NCBI RefSeq assembly: GCF_002025205.1
Contig: NZ_CP019947.1
Location: 1,619,501-1,683,500 of the forward strand
Reading direction: 5' to 3'
From: Pseudomonas sp. CC6-YY-74
GTDB taxonomy: Bacteria; Pseudomonadota; Gammaproteobacteria; Pseudomonadales; Pseudomonadaceae
DNA: 64,000 bases
A model generated the notes under the pieces. It was not told the origin of the DNA and searched no databases. It saw nothing but the letters and a program-made list of their open reading frames with translations. Below, piece by piece: positions 48,322-57,887 of the stretch (the stretch's first letter is position 1; the number at the start of each line of letters is the position of its first letter). Both the position numbers and the translations under genes were made by a program.

Positions 48322-48655
48322 CTAAGATTCCTTATTCTTGTAGTAGTCGCGAGGTTGGGTACCCTTCGCATGCTCGACCGCCGGGTAGGCAGTGCTGTTT
48401 GACCGACTGACGCCATCAGCTACAGATTCAGCAAGGGCGCATGCATGAAGATGCATGCGCTTAGCTATAGCGGGCGCCAGTATAAGAAGAGAATTGCAGT
48501 CTATTTAACTGTTTAGAAGCTAATACTTAGCTGTATTTACCGTTAACAGGCGAATAAACCAGAGATAGATAGCCGTGTACCGAAAAGACACCGCATATTC
48601 CGCGATCAACCTTGTCCATCAAGCGCCAGCGACCACTCGACACGCCCCAACGTGA
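48322..48655. other. intergenic region, AGCS promoter side
   Basis: About 330 bases between the AGCS start and the end of tamB. The part around 48470-48560 is clearly AT-rich compared with its surroundings and probably holds the AGCS promoter. No gene, glycine-riboswitch core or strong terminator was recognised. Confidence 0.45.
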
Positions 48656-51600
48656 CTAAAAATCGCGCCGATAGAACAGGTCAAGAGAACTGGCCAGGCC
48701 GCTGGCAGCCTCAAGATAGAGGCGCTTGCTCAGTTCATAGCGCAATGCGATGGTATTTGCCGGTTCGAACACGCCGATCCCATAGCGCAAGCTCAGGCGC
48801 TCCGACAGGCTGCCGCTGGCCACCACACTGGTGCTGATGCCACTGCCCTGGCTGTCCAGTTGGAAATCAGTGATACCCAGCACCTGCGCCACGCTGCCGG
48901 TCACCGAGGCGCTACCGGCTAAACCCATGGCGAGCGCCGCCTGGGCCAGCATGTTGTTATCGCCGCTGCTTTGCCCCAGCGGCCGGCCGAGCACCAGGTA
49001 CGACAGCGCCTGCTGCTGACTCATGGCCGGCTCGGAAAACACCTCGGTGGTGGGCTGTTCGGCATTGCCGCTCAGGCGCAAACCGGCGACCACCGAATCG
49101 ACCCGACGAATCGCCTCGACATCCAGATAGGGCTGGTCGATCGGCCCGGCGAACAGCAAACGTGCGCGGCGAATGGTCAAGCGCTGGCCATAAGCACGAT
49201 AACGGCCGTTGTTCAGGCTCAGCTCGCCGCGGGTGTCGAGGTCATTGCCGACATGCACGCGTCCGGCCAGATCGGCATTGAGACCGAAACCACTGAAGCT
49301 CAGGCGTTCCTGCCCCACCTCGACATCGATATCCATGGCGATCGCCACCGGCTGCTGCTTATTGCTTGCACTGCCGACGATCACCGCATCCTCCGAAACC
49401 TTGACCGTCGACGGCGGCAACTCGCGGATGACAATCTTGCCGCGCGGGATCAGCACCTTGCCGGCGATGGACAGTTGCTCGGCAGCGATGCGCAGGGTGA
49501 GATCCGGTTCGACCTGCAGCTGCGCATAGGGCTCGATATTGACCGGCAGACCACTACCACGCAGGCGCAATTCCCCGAGCAGCCCATCGCGCCAGGACAG
49601 CTCGCCGGCCAGACTGGCCTGCCCACGTTCGCCACTGCGCCAGCCACCGCTGAGTTGCAGGCTTTCCCCGGCAATCCGCGCGTCCACCTGCAACGCCTCG
49701 ACCGTCACGGGCAATTGACCGCCGGACAGTTCGCCGCCACTGAGTTGCAAGCGACCATCGATTTGCGGCGCCAGCAAGCTGCCGGACAGGCTGCCACTAC
49801 CGTCGAGCCGCCCAGCCAGATGCTCGACCATCGGCAGGAACGGCCGCGCCAGAGCCAGATCAAGGCCCGTCAGGCGGAAATCGCCGGTCAATGGTTTACT
49901 CGCCGGACGCGGATCGAGACGGGCTTGCAGGGACAATTCACCGATTTTCGGCCCCCGCAAATTCAGCCGCGTATCGATTTGCTGCGCCCGCAACTGGCTC
50001 TCCAGACGCAGGCTGTCATAGGCAAAGTCCAGCCATTGGCCCCGGTCACGGATGCGCCAGGTGCCGCTGCCGGCATCCAGCACGACCTGCCCGCTCGGCC
50101 CTGCCGCCGGCATGTCGAGCTGCACTTCGGCATTCAGCTTGCCTTGCCAGGCGAAGTCCTTGGGAAACCATTGGGCCAGGCTGTCGAGGGGGAAATCGCG
50201 CAGACGATAGCGCAGCTTGGGCTCAGGCTGCAGACGTTGATCCTCGCCACACAGGCTGGCCGCGCCGGAACGCCAGCAGTGCGCCGCGAGGCTGAGCTGG
50301 CCGTTGGCCAAGCGCACCAGGGCGGCGGGTTGCTGCAAGCGCCAATCCTGACCGCCGCTTTGTACCTCGCCGCTGCTCAGGCGTCCGCGCCAGGCACCTT
50401 GATCCAGACGGCCATCGAGGGCCAAGGCGCTCTGCAGCAAGGGGCCCGCGAGCTTGAGCTGCAGGCGTTGCTGACGCTGATCACCCTGCCCACTGGCCGT
50501 CAGCCGGCCCAGTTCGGTCTCGCCTAGGGCAATGCCTTGAGCGTCCAGTTCGACCCGCGCGTGCTGGCCGCTATCGAGACTGGCATCGAGCTGCAGGCGC
50601 TGCAGGCGCTGGTCGCTGTATGCCAGGCGCTGACCCTGCAGGGTCAGCTGGCCTTGGGGCGCCTGCAGGCTGCCCGCCAGGTCGAGTTGGCCCTCGAGTT
50701 GCCCCTGCAACTGCGGCCATAGCTGGACCAGGTGCGGTAGCTTCAGGCGCAATTGCCCGCTCAGGCGCTGATCCAGCTCAGCACTGCCGTCGATGCGATT
50801 GTCGCCCAGGCGCAGCGCCAATCGCTGCAGCCCCCAGCGCTGCCCGGCCCCTGTGACCTGAGCCTGCAACTGCGCCGGCTGGCCACGCAACCGGCCGTCG
50901 AGGTCGATCTGCGCACTCAGGCTCAGTTGCTGATCCTTCAGCTCGCCCTGGCTATCCAGCGGCCCGTCCAGAGTGCCCGGCAGTTCCGCCAGCCAGTAGG
51001 CCGGATCCAACTCATGCAGTTGCAGGCGCGCATCCCAGCGCAGGCCATCGGCAAAACCCAGGGTCAGCTGGCCATCGGCCCGGCCCTGACCTGCGCGCAG
51101 CTGCAGATCGGCCAGGTGTAGCTGCTGCACATCACCACTGAGCGGACTCGCCAGAGTGAAAGCCCCGGCCGGGCCATCCAGCTCGGCGGCGAAGTGGCCC
51201 AGGTAGTTGCCGTCGCGATAGCTCAGTTCACCGTTCAGCCGGTGCAATGCCACCGCAGGTGGTGCAAGATCGGGATACAGCCGGCGCCAGGGAAAGTCCT
51301 GCCAGTCGAAACGACTGTCCAGACCAAACCCCTCGCGCCAGTCCAACTGGCCGCTGAGGCGCAGCTGTTGCTCGGCGCTGGCGCCTAGAGTCAAGTGAGC
51401 AATCTCGGCCCCATCGGCCTTCAGCAGCCCTTGCAGGGTCAGCGCCAGTGGCCCGCCCTCACCCGGAAACTCGGCGTTGCCGCTGACGTGGTAGCCGTCG
51501 GCCAGATCGCCGCTGGCATTCAGCGTTATCTTGTTCAGGCGCAGGGTATCCGCCAGCTCGCTGCTGGCCTTGAAGCCGTCGGCGTGCAACTGCAGGTTGG

Positions 51601-52324
51601 CCGGGAGGTTATCCGCCAGCGCCTGCACGTCGCCGCGCAAACGTCCATTCAGGTAGCCCGTGCTATCGGCGCTGACCTGCAGGCTTTGCTGCAGATCACC
51701 GTCAATCTGTACGGCAAGCTGCCAGTCCTGTTGCTCGGGCGCCGGTAGTTTCACCTTGCCGACGATACGCAATGGCCAGTCACCGCTGGGCTGCAGTTGG
51801 CCGCTGAGATCCAGGGCAAAGTCGCCGCGCTGCAGGCGCAGACTGTCGAACTGCACACCGGTGCTGGTCCAGCGTGCCGCCAGGTGCAGGCCTTGCAGCT
51901 GTTCATCGCCATTGAGTTGCACGCTGCCGATCTGCACCTCACCCAACTCCAGGGCCAAAGGCAGCTGCAACTGCGGCAAATCCAAGGGCGCGTCGCCCTC
52001 CTCCTCGCCAGGCGGCAAGAGCAGCTCGATGCGCTCGACCTGCAGGCGCTCGACGCACAGGGTCATACGCAGCAGGCAGAGCGGCGACCAAGCCACCTCG
52101 GCCAGGCGGATCTCCACCAGCCGCTCGCCTTGCTGCCAGCGCAACTGCTCGGCGCGCCACTGTCCGCCCAACTGGCCGCTGAAATTGCTCACCTGCAAAC
52201 CCGCAACCCGGGCCAACGCCCAGCGGCTGCCGGTAGTGCTGGCGAGTATCCAGGTCAGCGTCAACACCAGTATCAACAAGGCGCCAAGCAGGCCATAGAG
52301 GCTGTATTTGAGCCCGCGCCTCAC
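48656..52324 (-). CDS. tamB: TamB inner-membrane protein of the TAM complex
   Basis: A 1222-residue AsmA-like protein: a single N-terminal helix (LLGALLILVLTLTWILA), a very long repetitive beta-rich, Gln/Leu-rich middle, and the C-terminal DUF490 domain (GRVHVGNDLDTRGELSLNNG, LDVEAIRRVDSVVAGLRLSG) ending in the beta-signal YRRDF. It spans the periplasm and with TamA helps insert outer-membrane proteins or move phospholipids. It starts with GTG overlapping the tamA stop (GTGA). Confidence 0.93.
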   Translation of the reverse strand: MRRGLKYSLYGLLGALLILVLTLTWILASTTGSRWALARVAGLQVSNFSGQLGGQWRAEQLRWQQGERLVEIRLAEVAWSPLCLLRMTLCVERLQVERIELLLPPGEEEGDAPLDLPQLQLPLALELGEVQIGSVQLNGDEQLQGLHLAARWTSTGVQFDSLRLQRGDFALDLSGQLQPSGDWPLRIVGKVKLPAPEQQDWQLAVQIDGDLQQSLQVSADSTGYLNGRLRGDVQALADNLPANLQLHADGFKASSELADTLRLNKITLNASGDLADGYHVSGNAEFPGEGGPLALTLQGLLKADGAEIAHLTLGASAEQQLRLSGQLDWREGFGLDSRFDWQDFPWRRLYPDLAPPAVALHRLNGELSYRDGNYLGHFAAELDGPAGAFTLASPLSGDVQQLHLADLQLRAGQGRADGQLTLGFADGLRWDARLQLHELDPAYWLAELPGTLDGPLDSQGELKDQQLSLSAQIDLDGRLRGQPAQLQAQVTGAGQRWGLQRLALRLGDNRIDGSAELDQRLSGQLRLKLPHLVQLWPQLQGQLEGQLDLAGSLQAPQGQLTLQGQRLAYSDQRLQRLQLDASLDSGQHARVELDAQGIALGETELGRLTASGQGDQRQQRLQLKLAGPLLQSALALDGRLDQGAWRGRLSSGEVQSGGQDWRLQQPAALVRLANGQLSLAAHCWRSGAASLCGEDQRLQPEPKLRYRLRDFPLDSLAQWFPKDFAWQGKLNAEVQLDMPAAGPSGQVVLDAGSGTWRIRDRGQWLDFAYDSLRLESQLRAQQIDTRLNLRGPKIGELSLQARLDPRPASKPLTGDFRLTGLDLALARPFLPMVEHLAGRLDGSGSLSGSLLAPQIDGRLQLSGGELSGGQLPVTVEALQVDARIAGESLQLSGGWRSGERGQASLAGELSWRDGLLGELRLRGSGLPVNIEPYAQLQVEPDLTLRIAAEQLSIAGKVLIPRGKIVIRELPPSTVKVSEDAVIVGSASNKQQPVAIAMDIDVEVGQERLSFSGFGLNADLAGRVHVGNDLDTRGELSLNNGRYRAYGQRLTIRRARLLFAGPIDQPYLDVEAIRRVDSVVAGLRLSGNAEQPTTEVFSEPAMSQQQALSYLVLGRPLGQSSGDNNMLAQAALAMGLAGSASVTGSVAQVLGITDFQLDSQGSGISTSVVASGSLSERLSLRYGIGVFEPANTIALRYELSKRLYLEAASGLASSLDLFYRRDF

Positions 52325-54047
52325 AGTTCCGGCCCCATGGAGAAATGCACCCGCACACCGCCCGGGTCATCCAGCGGATGCGCCAGGTCGAGGCGCAGCG
52401 GACCGACCGGCGAGACCCAACGCAGGCCGATGCCCACAGCGCTTTTCAAGGAGGGAAAATCCAGTGAGTTGAAGGTGTTGCCCTGGTCGACAAAGGTCGC
52501 CACGCGCCAGCGCTCGGCCACGCTGTACTGGTACTCGGCGCTGGCGGCGAACAGATAGCGGCCGCCGATTTTGTCGCCCTGGGCGTTTTCCGGTGACAGG
52601 CTCTGGTAGTCGTAACCGCGCACGCTCTGATCGCCGCCAGCGAAGAATCTGAGCGATGGCGGCACCGCGGCAAACCCACCGGATTCGGTACCACCGAACT
52701 GCACCCGCCCGAGCAAGCGATGCTTGTCCGCCAGGGTGGTCAAGCCTTTGAGCAGGACATTGCCGTGCAGCACGTCGGCATCGGAGAGTAAGCCGCGTTT
52801 GGCCGCCGACAGATCGAATTGCAGGCGATAGCCATGCTGCGGATCGACCTGATTGTCGCTGTGCAGGTACGCATAACTGATGCCGGGCATCAGCAAGGTG
52901 CTCAGCCCGGAGTCATCGCCGAGCTGGTATTGCTCATGCTGCCACTTCAGCGAGATAACCCGCTGCCAGCCACTGTCCAGCTTGCTGTGCCACTCCGGCC
53001 CCAGGGTCAGCAAGCGGCTGAGGCTGTCGGTGTCGGCCAACTCTTGATATTGGTAACCGCCGGCGTAACGCAGCTTGTCGGTCAGGGGCGGGTCGCCGGG
53101 CACGTCGTACCACAGGCCGACGTTCTGCCGCGGCGCCGACAACTCCATCTCGGCGCCGTAGCTGTGGCCCTGCGGGTTGACCCAATGACGGGTCCAGTTG
53201 GCGCGACCACGCGGGCCGACATCGGTGGAAAACCCCAGGCCCAGCCCCATGCTGCGTGGCTTGCGCGTTTGCAGTTGAACATTCACCGGAATCCGCTGTT
53301 GCTCGGCGGCGTTCGGATTGGCATCGACGCTCACCGACTCGAAATAACCACTGGAACGCAGCGCCTGGTACAGCTCGGCGATCAGCTCGGAGTCATAGGG
53401 CGTGTCGCCGGCAAACGGCACCATGCGTTGCAGCAGTTGCGTCTCAAACGGCGCGTCGCCTGCGAAACTCACGGTTCCCAACTGGTAGCGCGGGCCGCTG
53501 GCGTAGATCAGTTCGATGTCGGCGAACCCGGCACGCGGATCGATACTCAGGCGTTGGCGGGTGAAGCGCCCGGCGAAAAAACCATAGCGCGAGGCCTGGT
53601 TCTGGATCTGCCGCTTGGCGGCGTCGTACCGGCCATGATTGAGTACCGCGCCGGCTTTGAGCCGCGGGGAGCTGGGTAGGCGAAATTCGCGCAACTGACT
53701 GGCCGGCCCGTCGATGCGCAGGGTCACCTCGCGCAACCTGACCGGTTCACCGGGGATGATGCGGATGGTCAGGCGCAACGGATCGCCTTCGCTAACCTCG
53801 CTGACGATCTGCGCCTGGTAGTAACCCAGCGCCTGCACGGCTTTCTCCGCCTGCGCCTCGGCTACCCGGCGAAAACGCTGCAAGTCATCGAGGTCGCGAT
53901 CGCCCAGGGGCCGATATAGCCTTCCACGTTCGTCTTGAGCGCGCTATTGGCCGGCTGCACCCTGACCACCAGGCGCGCCTCGGCCAGCACCGACGCGCTC
54001 AGCAGGATCAACGCCAATCCGGCGAAAAATGTGGGAAACGTTCTCAT
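52321..54047 (-). pseudogene. tamA: TamA outer-membrane protein, one frameshift
   Basis: A signal peptide (MRTFPTFFAGLALILLSASV) and the start of POTRA1 (NVEGYIGP) are in one frame; the rest of the POTRA domains and the Omp85 barrel (FFAGGDQSVRGYDYQSLSPE) follow in the next. The break is at the GGGG run 53907-53910, where one extra base would restore NVEGYIGPLGDRDLDD and a 575-residue protein. Everything else looks intact and the overlap with tamB is kept, so a sequencing error is a real possibility. Confidence 0.85.
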
Positions 54048-54216
54048 GAACGCGATGCTAGCACGTGCCAAGCGGCATGCCAGAGCGCATGGCAGTGTTC
54101 TCGCAGTTACTCTTTATTACTGCACGCCAGCCCCAGGGTGGGGCGGGCGCCGATCCGTTTCAGCCCAGCGAGGAAGCGCCAGTCTGCGCGACGCCCCTCT
54201 GTTGGCCAGCACGCCA

Positions 54217-54858
54217 TCAAGCGCTGGCTTTGACGGCCTGCTTCGGATTGGGATGGAAGAACACGTGTTCGATGATCGGCCCAATCGCCACTTCACCGAT
54301 TTCTTCATAGCCATGGCGCTTGTAGAAGTCCAGGTAGTGCGGATTACCGGTGTCCAGCACCACACCGAGTGAACCTGCATCCTCGGCACACCAGTTGTGC
54401 AACGCTTCGAGCAACTGCTCGCCGAGGTGCTTGCCCTGGAACTCGGGGTGTACGCCAATCAATGGCAGCACGTGGTAAGGACCAGGCGGCAGGCAGGCCA
54501 GAATGGCATCGTGATAGGCCAAATATCGTTTGGTACAGCGAAAACCGGTGGTCAGCAGCATGCGCATACGCCAGTTCCAGCTCTCGGTGATATCCAGCCG
54601 GCGCTGGGGTGGTGCGATCAGCGCCATGCCGATCAGGCGGTCATCGATCAGTAGGCCAATCGCCGGCAGATCCTCGCTGAAGTGCTGCTGCACCAACTCG
54701 CGCACGGTGGCGCGCACACGCTGGTCATAGCCAGGGCGTTCGGCTTCGAACAGGTACGAAAAGGTCGGCTCATGGCGATAGGCGTGGTACAGCAGCGAAC
54801 GCGCTTCGCGGGCATAGCCGCTATCAAGCATACGGACTTCAGCAGGGCTGTTCGGCAT
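54217..54858 (-). CDS. GNAT-family N-acetyltransferase
   Basis: A 213-residue acetyltransferase. The acetyl-CoA loop is in LIGVHPEFQGKHLGEQLLEA, with the flanking strands YHVLPLIGV and LGVVLDTGN and the C-terminal YKRHGYEEIGEVAIG. The YRHEPTFSYLFEAERP N-terminus is typical of uncharacterised Pseudomonas members. Substrate unknown. Confidence 0.82.
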   Translation of the reverse strand: MPNSPAEVRMLDSGYAREARSLLYHAYRHEPTFSYLFEAERPGYDQRVRATVRELVQQHFSEDLPAIGLLIDDRLIGMALIAPPQRRLDITESWNWRMRMLLTTGFRCTKRYLAYHDAILACLPPGPYHVLPLIGVHPEFQGKHLGEQLLEALHNWCAEDAGSLGVVLDTGNPHYLDFYKRHGYEEIGEVAIGPIIEHVFFHPNPKQAVKASA

Positions 54859-55002
54859 AGGGTGCGACCTCTGACTTTTCTTGATCTACTTGGCCTGTAG
54901 CCACCCTAGCACCGCAACCCGGCGACAGCCAGAACTGGCCGCGGGGTCACCGGATCGACTAGCATCACCGCTTTGCTACAACGACCCCAGGACTTGCCGC
55001 CC

Positions 55003-55815
55003 ATGAAGATCGTCTCCTTCAATATCAACGGCCTGCGCGCACGCCCCCATCAATTGGCGGCCTTGATCGAGAAACACCAGCCTGACGTGATCGGCTTGCA
55101 GGAAATCAAAGTATCCGACGAGCAATTCCCCGAGGCGGAAATTCGCCAACTCGGCTACCACGTGCACTACCACGGCCAGAAAGGCCATTACGGCGTCGCC
55201 TTGCTTTCGCGCCAGGAACCCCTGGCGCTACACAAGGGCTTCCCCGACGATGACGAGGACAGCCAGCGGCGCTTTATCTATGGCACCTTCGCCGATGCCC
55301 AAGGCAATCCGGTAACCGTGATGAACGGATATTTCCCGCAAGGCGAAAGTCGCGCCCACCCGACCAAGTTCCCCGCCAAACAACGCTTCTACGCCGACCT
55401 GCAGCAGCTCTTGCTCAGCCAGTTCCAGCCAGAACAAGCGCTGGTGGTAATGGGTGATATCAATATTTCACCGCAAGACTGCGACATCGGCATTGGCGAA
55501 GAAAACCGCAAACGCTGGCTCAGAAGCGGCAAATGCAGCTTTCTGCCAGAAGAGCGCGAGTGGCTGGCCAGCCTGAAGGACTGGGGCCTGGTCGACAGCT
55601 TCCGCCATCTCAACCCCACGGTGAATGATCGATTCAGCTGGTTCGACTACCGCAGTCGCGGTTTCGAGGATGAGCCCAAACGCGGCCTGCGCATCGATGT
55701 GATCCTGGCCTCGCTGCCCCTGCAATCGCGCTTCAAGGATGCAGGAATCGACTACGAATTGCGCAGCATGGAAAAACCCTCGGATCATGCGCCGATCTGG
55801 CTGGAACTGAGTTGA
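55003..55815 (+). CDS. xthA: exodeoxyribonuclease III
   Basis: A 270-residue AP endonuclease/exonuclease of the EEP fold. [20 protein letters not shown] begins it, the metal Glu is in [11 protein letters not shown], catalytic residues lie in [15 protein letters not shown], and DHAPIWLEL ends it. It repairs abasic sites and 3' blocks. The ATG at 55003 matches the family start. Confidence 0.93.
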   Translation: MKIVSFNINGLRARPHQLAALIEKHQPDVIGLQEIKVSDEQFPEAEIRQLGYHVHYHGQKGHYGVALLSRQEPLALHKGFPDDDEDSQRRFIYGTFADAQGNPVTVMNGYFPQGESRAHPTKFPAKQRFYADLQQLLLSQFQPEQALVVMGDINISPQDCDIGIGEENRKRWLRSGKCSFLPEEREWLASLKDWGLVDSFRHLNPTVNDRFSWFDYRSRGFEDEPKRGLRIDVILASLPLQSRFKDAGIDYELRSMEKPSDHAPIWLELS

Positions 55816-55892
55816 ACTGAGAGGCGGTGAAATAGCTCTCGCCTGCGAGGGCTGCCGCCAAACGCCCAACACTGCGACCAATTACCTCGAGT

Positions 55893-56146
55893 AATCCGCA
55901 AACCATATCAGGGTGTTACTCGCCGCAAGCAGTGCACCCTTGGTTCACCGGCGTGGCACAAAGCTGGCGGGTTGTCGCTGCGCGCCTAAGCCGCCCTACG
56001 GCCCGAGGGGATCACCAGATCCGGGGCAATCCACAACCCTAGGGTGTCACTCGCCGCAGGCAGTGCACCATGGTTCATCGGCGCGACACAAAAGCCGGCG
56101 GGCTGTCGCTTCGCTCCAAACGGATCGCCGCCTGTGCCGCCCTACG
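55893..56146 (+). repeat. two tandem copies of a ~110-bp intergenic repeat
   Basis: Copy 1 spans 55893-56000 and copy 2 56028-56146. Both begin AATCC(G/A)CAA, share GGGTGT(T/C)ACTCGCCGCA, GCAGTGCACC, a GGTTCA(C/T)CGGCG segment, GGCGGG(T/C)TGTCGCT and end GCCGCCCTACG. Copy 2 has a short insertion before its end. No coding potential. It is probably a Pseudomonas intergenic repeat family. The surrounding 55816-56251 stretch has no gene. Confidence 0.65.
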
Positions 56147-56179
56147 CAGCCGCGCTAGAGCGGCCAGGTCAACACCCCG

Positions 56180-56197
56180 CTGTCATGTTCCAGTCAT
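56180..56197 (+). promoter_or_regulatory. Pho box upstream of the PstS/OmpA gene
   Basis: CTGTCATGTTCCAGTCAT consists of two CTGTCAT-type half sites four bases apart, with one mismatch to the PhoB consensus. It lies 55 bases upstream of the ATG at 56252. PhoB activation under phosphate limitation is inferred and fits the PstS-like domain of the product. Confidence 0.7.
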
Positions 56198-56251
56198 CTT
56201 TTTGTCTTATCGTCGCGACACCTTCAATTGCCTCTACAAGGTGTCTACCGC

Positions 56252-57634
56252 ATGCCGCGCGCCCTGCCTGCTTGTAATCAGCCAACCTGGAGCAGTACCT
56301 GCACCGTCCTGCTGCTCGGTTTTATCTGCTATGCCCTGCCCTGGTCTGTATTCGCCGCCCTGCCGATCCCCGCTGACAACAGCAGCGCCCTGCGTATCCA
56401 GGGCTCCAACACCATCGGCGCGACCCTTGGCCCGGCGCTGGTCAGAGGCCTGCTCGAAGCACAGGGGCTGAACGCGATCCGCATCGAGGCCGGCAGCGTC
56501 GACAACGAACAGAAGATCATCGGCACCAGCAGCGACGGTCGCCGCGTGACCATCGAAGTCGCCGCCCATGGCTCCAGCACCGGTTTCGCCGCCTTGCAAA
56601 ATGGCAGCGCCGACCTGGCCGCCTCCTCGCGCCCGATCAAAGACAGCGAGGCCAGCGCCCTGGTGGCCTTGGGCGACCTGCAAAGCCGCGATGCCGAACA
56701 GATCATCGCCATCGATGGCCTGGCGATCATCCTCCACCCGAGCAACCCGCTCGAGGCTTTGCGCATCGATCAGTTGGCGCGGATATTCTCTGGCGAGCTG
56801 CAGGACTGGGCGCAGCTTGGCGGTAACAGTGGGCCGATCAAGCTGTATGCGCGCGATGACAACTCGGGCACCTACGACACCTTCAAGGAACTGGTGCTGA
56901 GTGCCAACGGCGCAACCCTGGCGGCCAGCGCACCGCGCTTCGAGTCCAGCGAAGCACTGTCCGACGCGGTCAGCCAAGATCCGAACGGCATCGGCTTTAT
57001 CGGCCTGCCTTATATTCGCCAGGCCAAGGCCGTGGCCATCGCCGCCGGCGAGTCGCAAGCCATGCTGCCCAGCACGACCCTGATCGCCACCGAGGACTAC
57101 CCGCTGTCGCGGCGACTGTTTCTCTATAACCAACCGGACGTGTCCAATCCCTGGGCCAAGGCGCTGATTAGTTTTGCCCATAGCCCGCGCGGGCAGGCCA
57201 TAGTCGCGCAAAGCGGGTTTATCGCGCAGACCGTGCGAGCGATAAAGGTCGCCCCTGACAGCGCCATGCCCGAGGCCTATCAGACCCTGGCCCGTGAGGC
57301 GCAACGCCTGTCGGTGAACTTCCGCTTCCAGCAAGGTAGCGCCGCGCTGGACAACAAGGCCCAGCGCGACCTGGAACGGCTACTCGCCTATCTGAGTGCC
57401 CAGGACAAACTGCAGCACAAGGTGGTGCTGGTAGGCTTCGGCGACCCCAAGGCCGATCCGGCCAGGGCCGAGTTGCTGTCAAAACTGCGGGCCATGGCGG
57501 TGCGCCGCGAACTGGCTAAGCGCGGGGTGATATTTCACCAGATTATCGGGCTCGGCGACGAGCTGCCGGTGGCTGCCAACAACGCCGATGAGGGACGGAT
57601 CAAGAACCGCCGCGTCGAGGTCTGGGTGTATTGA
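56252..57634 (+). CDS. PstS-like substrate-binding protein fused to an OmpA domain
   Basis: A 460-residue exported protein. After a signal peptide (TVLLLGFICYALPWSVFA), residues ~45-310 form a phosphate-binding-protein-like domain (LRIQGSNTIGATLGPALVRG, ARDDNSGTYDTFKELVLSAN). Residues ~345-460 form an OmpA/MotB-type peptidoglycan-binding domain (VNFRFQQGSAALDNKAQRDL, ending GRIKNRRVEVWVY). The ATG at 56252 follows AAGGTG; an in-frame TTG at 56228 is weaker. It may hold a phosphate or phosphate-ester receptor at the cell wall. No pst transport genes are adjacent. Confidence 0.8.
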   Translation: MPRALPACNQPTWSSTCTVLLLGFICYALPWSVFAALPIPADNSSALRIQGSNTIGATLGPALVRGLLEAQGLNAIRIEAGSVDNEQKIIGTSSDGRRVTIEVAAHGSSTGFAALQNGSADLAASSRPIKDSEASALVALGDLQSRDAEQIIAIDGLAIILHPSNPLEALRIDQLARIFSGELQDWAQLGGNSGPIKLYARDDNSGTYDTFKELVLSANGATLAASAPRFESSEALSDAVSQDPNGIGFIGLPYIRQAKAVAIAAGESQAMLPSTTLIATEDYPLSRRLFLYNQPDVSNPWAKALISFAHSPRGQAIVAQSGFIAQTVRAIKVAPDSAMPEAYQTLAREAQRLSVNFRFQQGSAALDNKAQRDLERLLAYLSAQDKLQHKVVLVGFGDPKADPARAELLSKLRAMAVRRELAKRGVIFHQIIGLGDELPVAANNADEGRIKNRRVEVWVY

Positions 57635-57795
57635 GTTCTGCCTGCCCGATGCAGTGGGGTCGCCAGGTTGCGCACCAACGCAATCAGCGTTATGCACGGC
57701 GCCCCGTTTTCATGTTCTCAGTGCCATTGCATCCCCGCCTGGGAACACCATCACGGAGTTGTCGAGTGCGCATTTCACCCCTAGCCTTTAGGCAT

Positions 57796-57868
57796 GTGAC
57801 ACCGGGCCCCTCTGGCGGTGAATCCCTCACCGTGATGTCGGAGTCACTAAGTTGCTTCTCAACTTAGG
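57796..57868 (+). promoter_or_regulatory. structured leader of the TerC gene
   Basis: Between the PstS/OmpA gene and terC are stacked inverted repeats: an outer GTGAC...GTCAC pair, an inner CGGTGA-ATCCC-TCACCG hairpin (57816-57832) and CTAAGTTG-CTTCT-CAACTTAG (57848-57868) just before the ribosome site. TerC/Alx genes are often controlled by Mn-sensing yybP-ykoY leaders, but the conserved core of that riboswitch is not evident here. The regulatory role is inferred. Confidence 0.4.
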
Positions 57869-57887
57869 CTGATAACAGGGAGGGCTC

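Noticed and set aside
46936..48402. A 488-codon plus-strand frame opposite the AGCS symporter
   Set aside because: It is the antisense of a well-supported membrane transporter; its His/Asp/Gly-rich composition is typical of a shadow frame.
48971..50527. A 518-codon plus-strand frame opposite tamB
   Set aside because: Antisense of the repetitive tamB coding region; no ribosome site or family motif.
57772..57887. yybP-ykoY manganese riboswitch upstream of terC
   Set aside because: The conserved GGGGAGUAG-type core could not be found; only generic hairpins are present, so it is listed as an unassigned structured leader.
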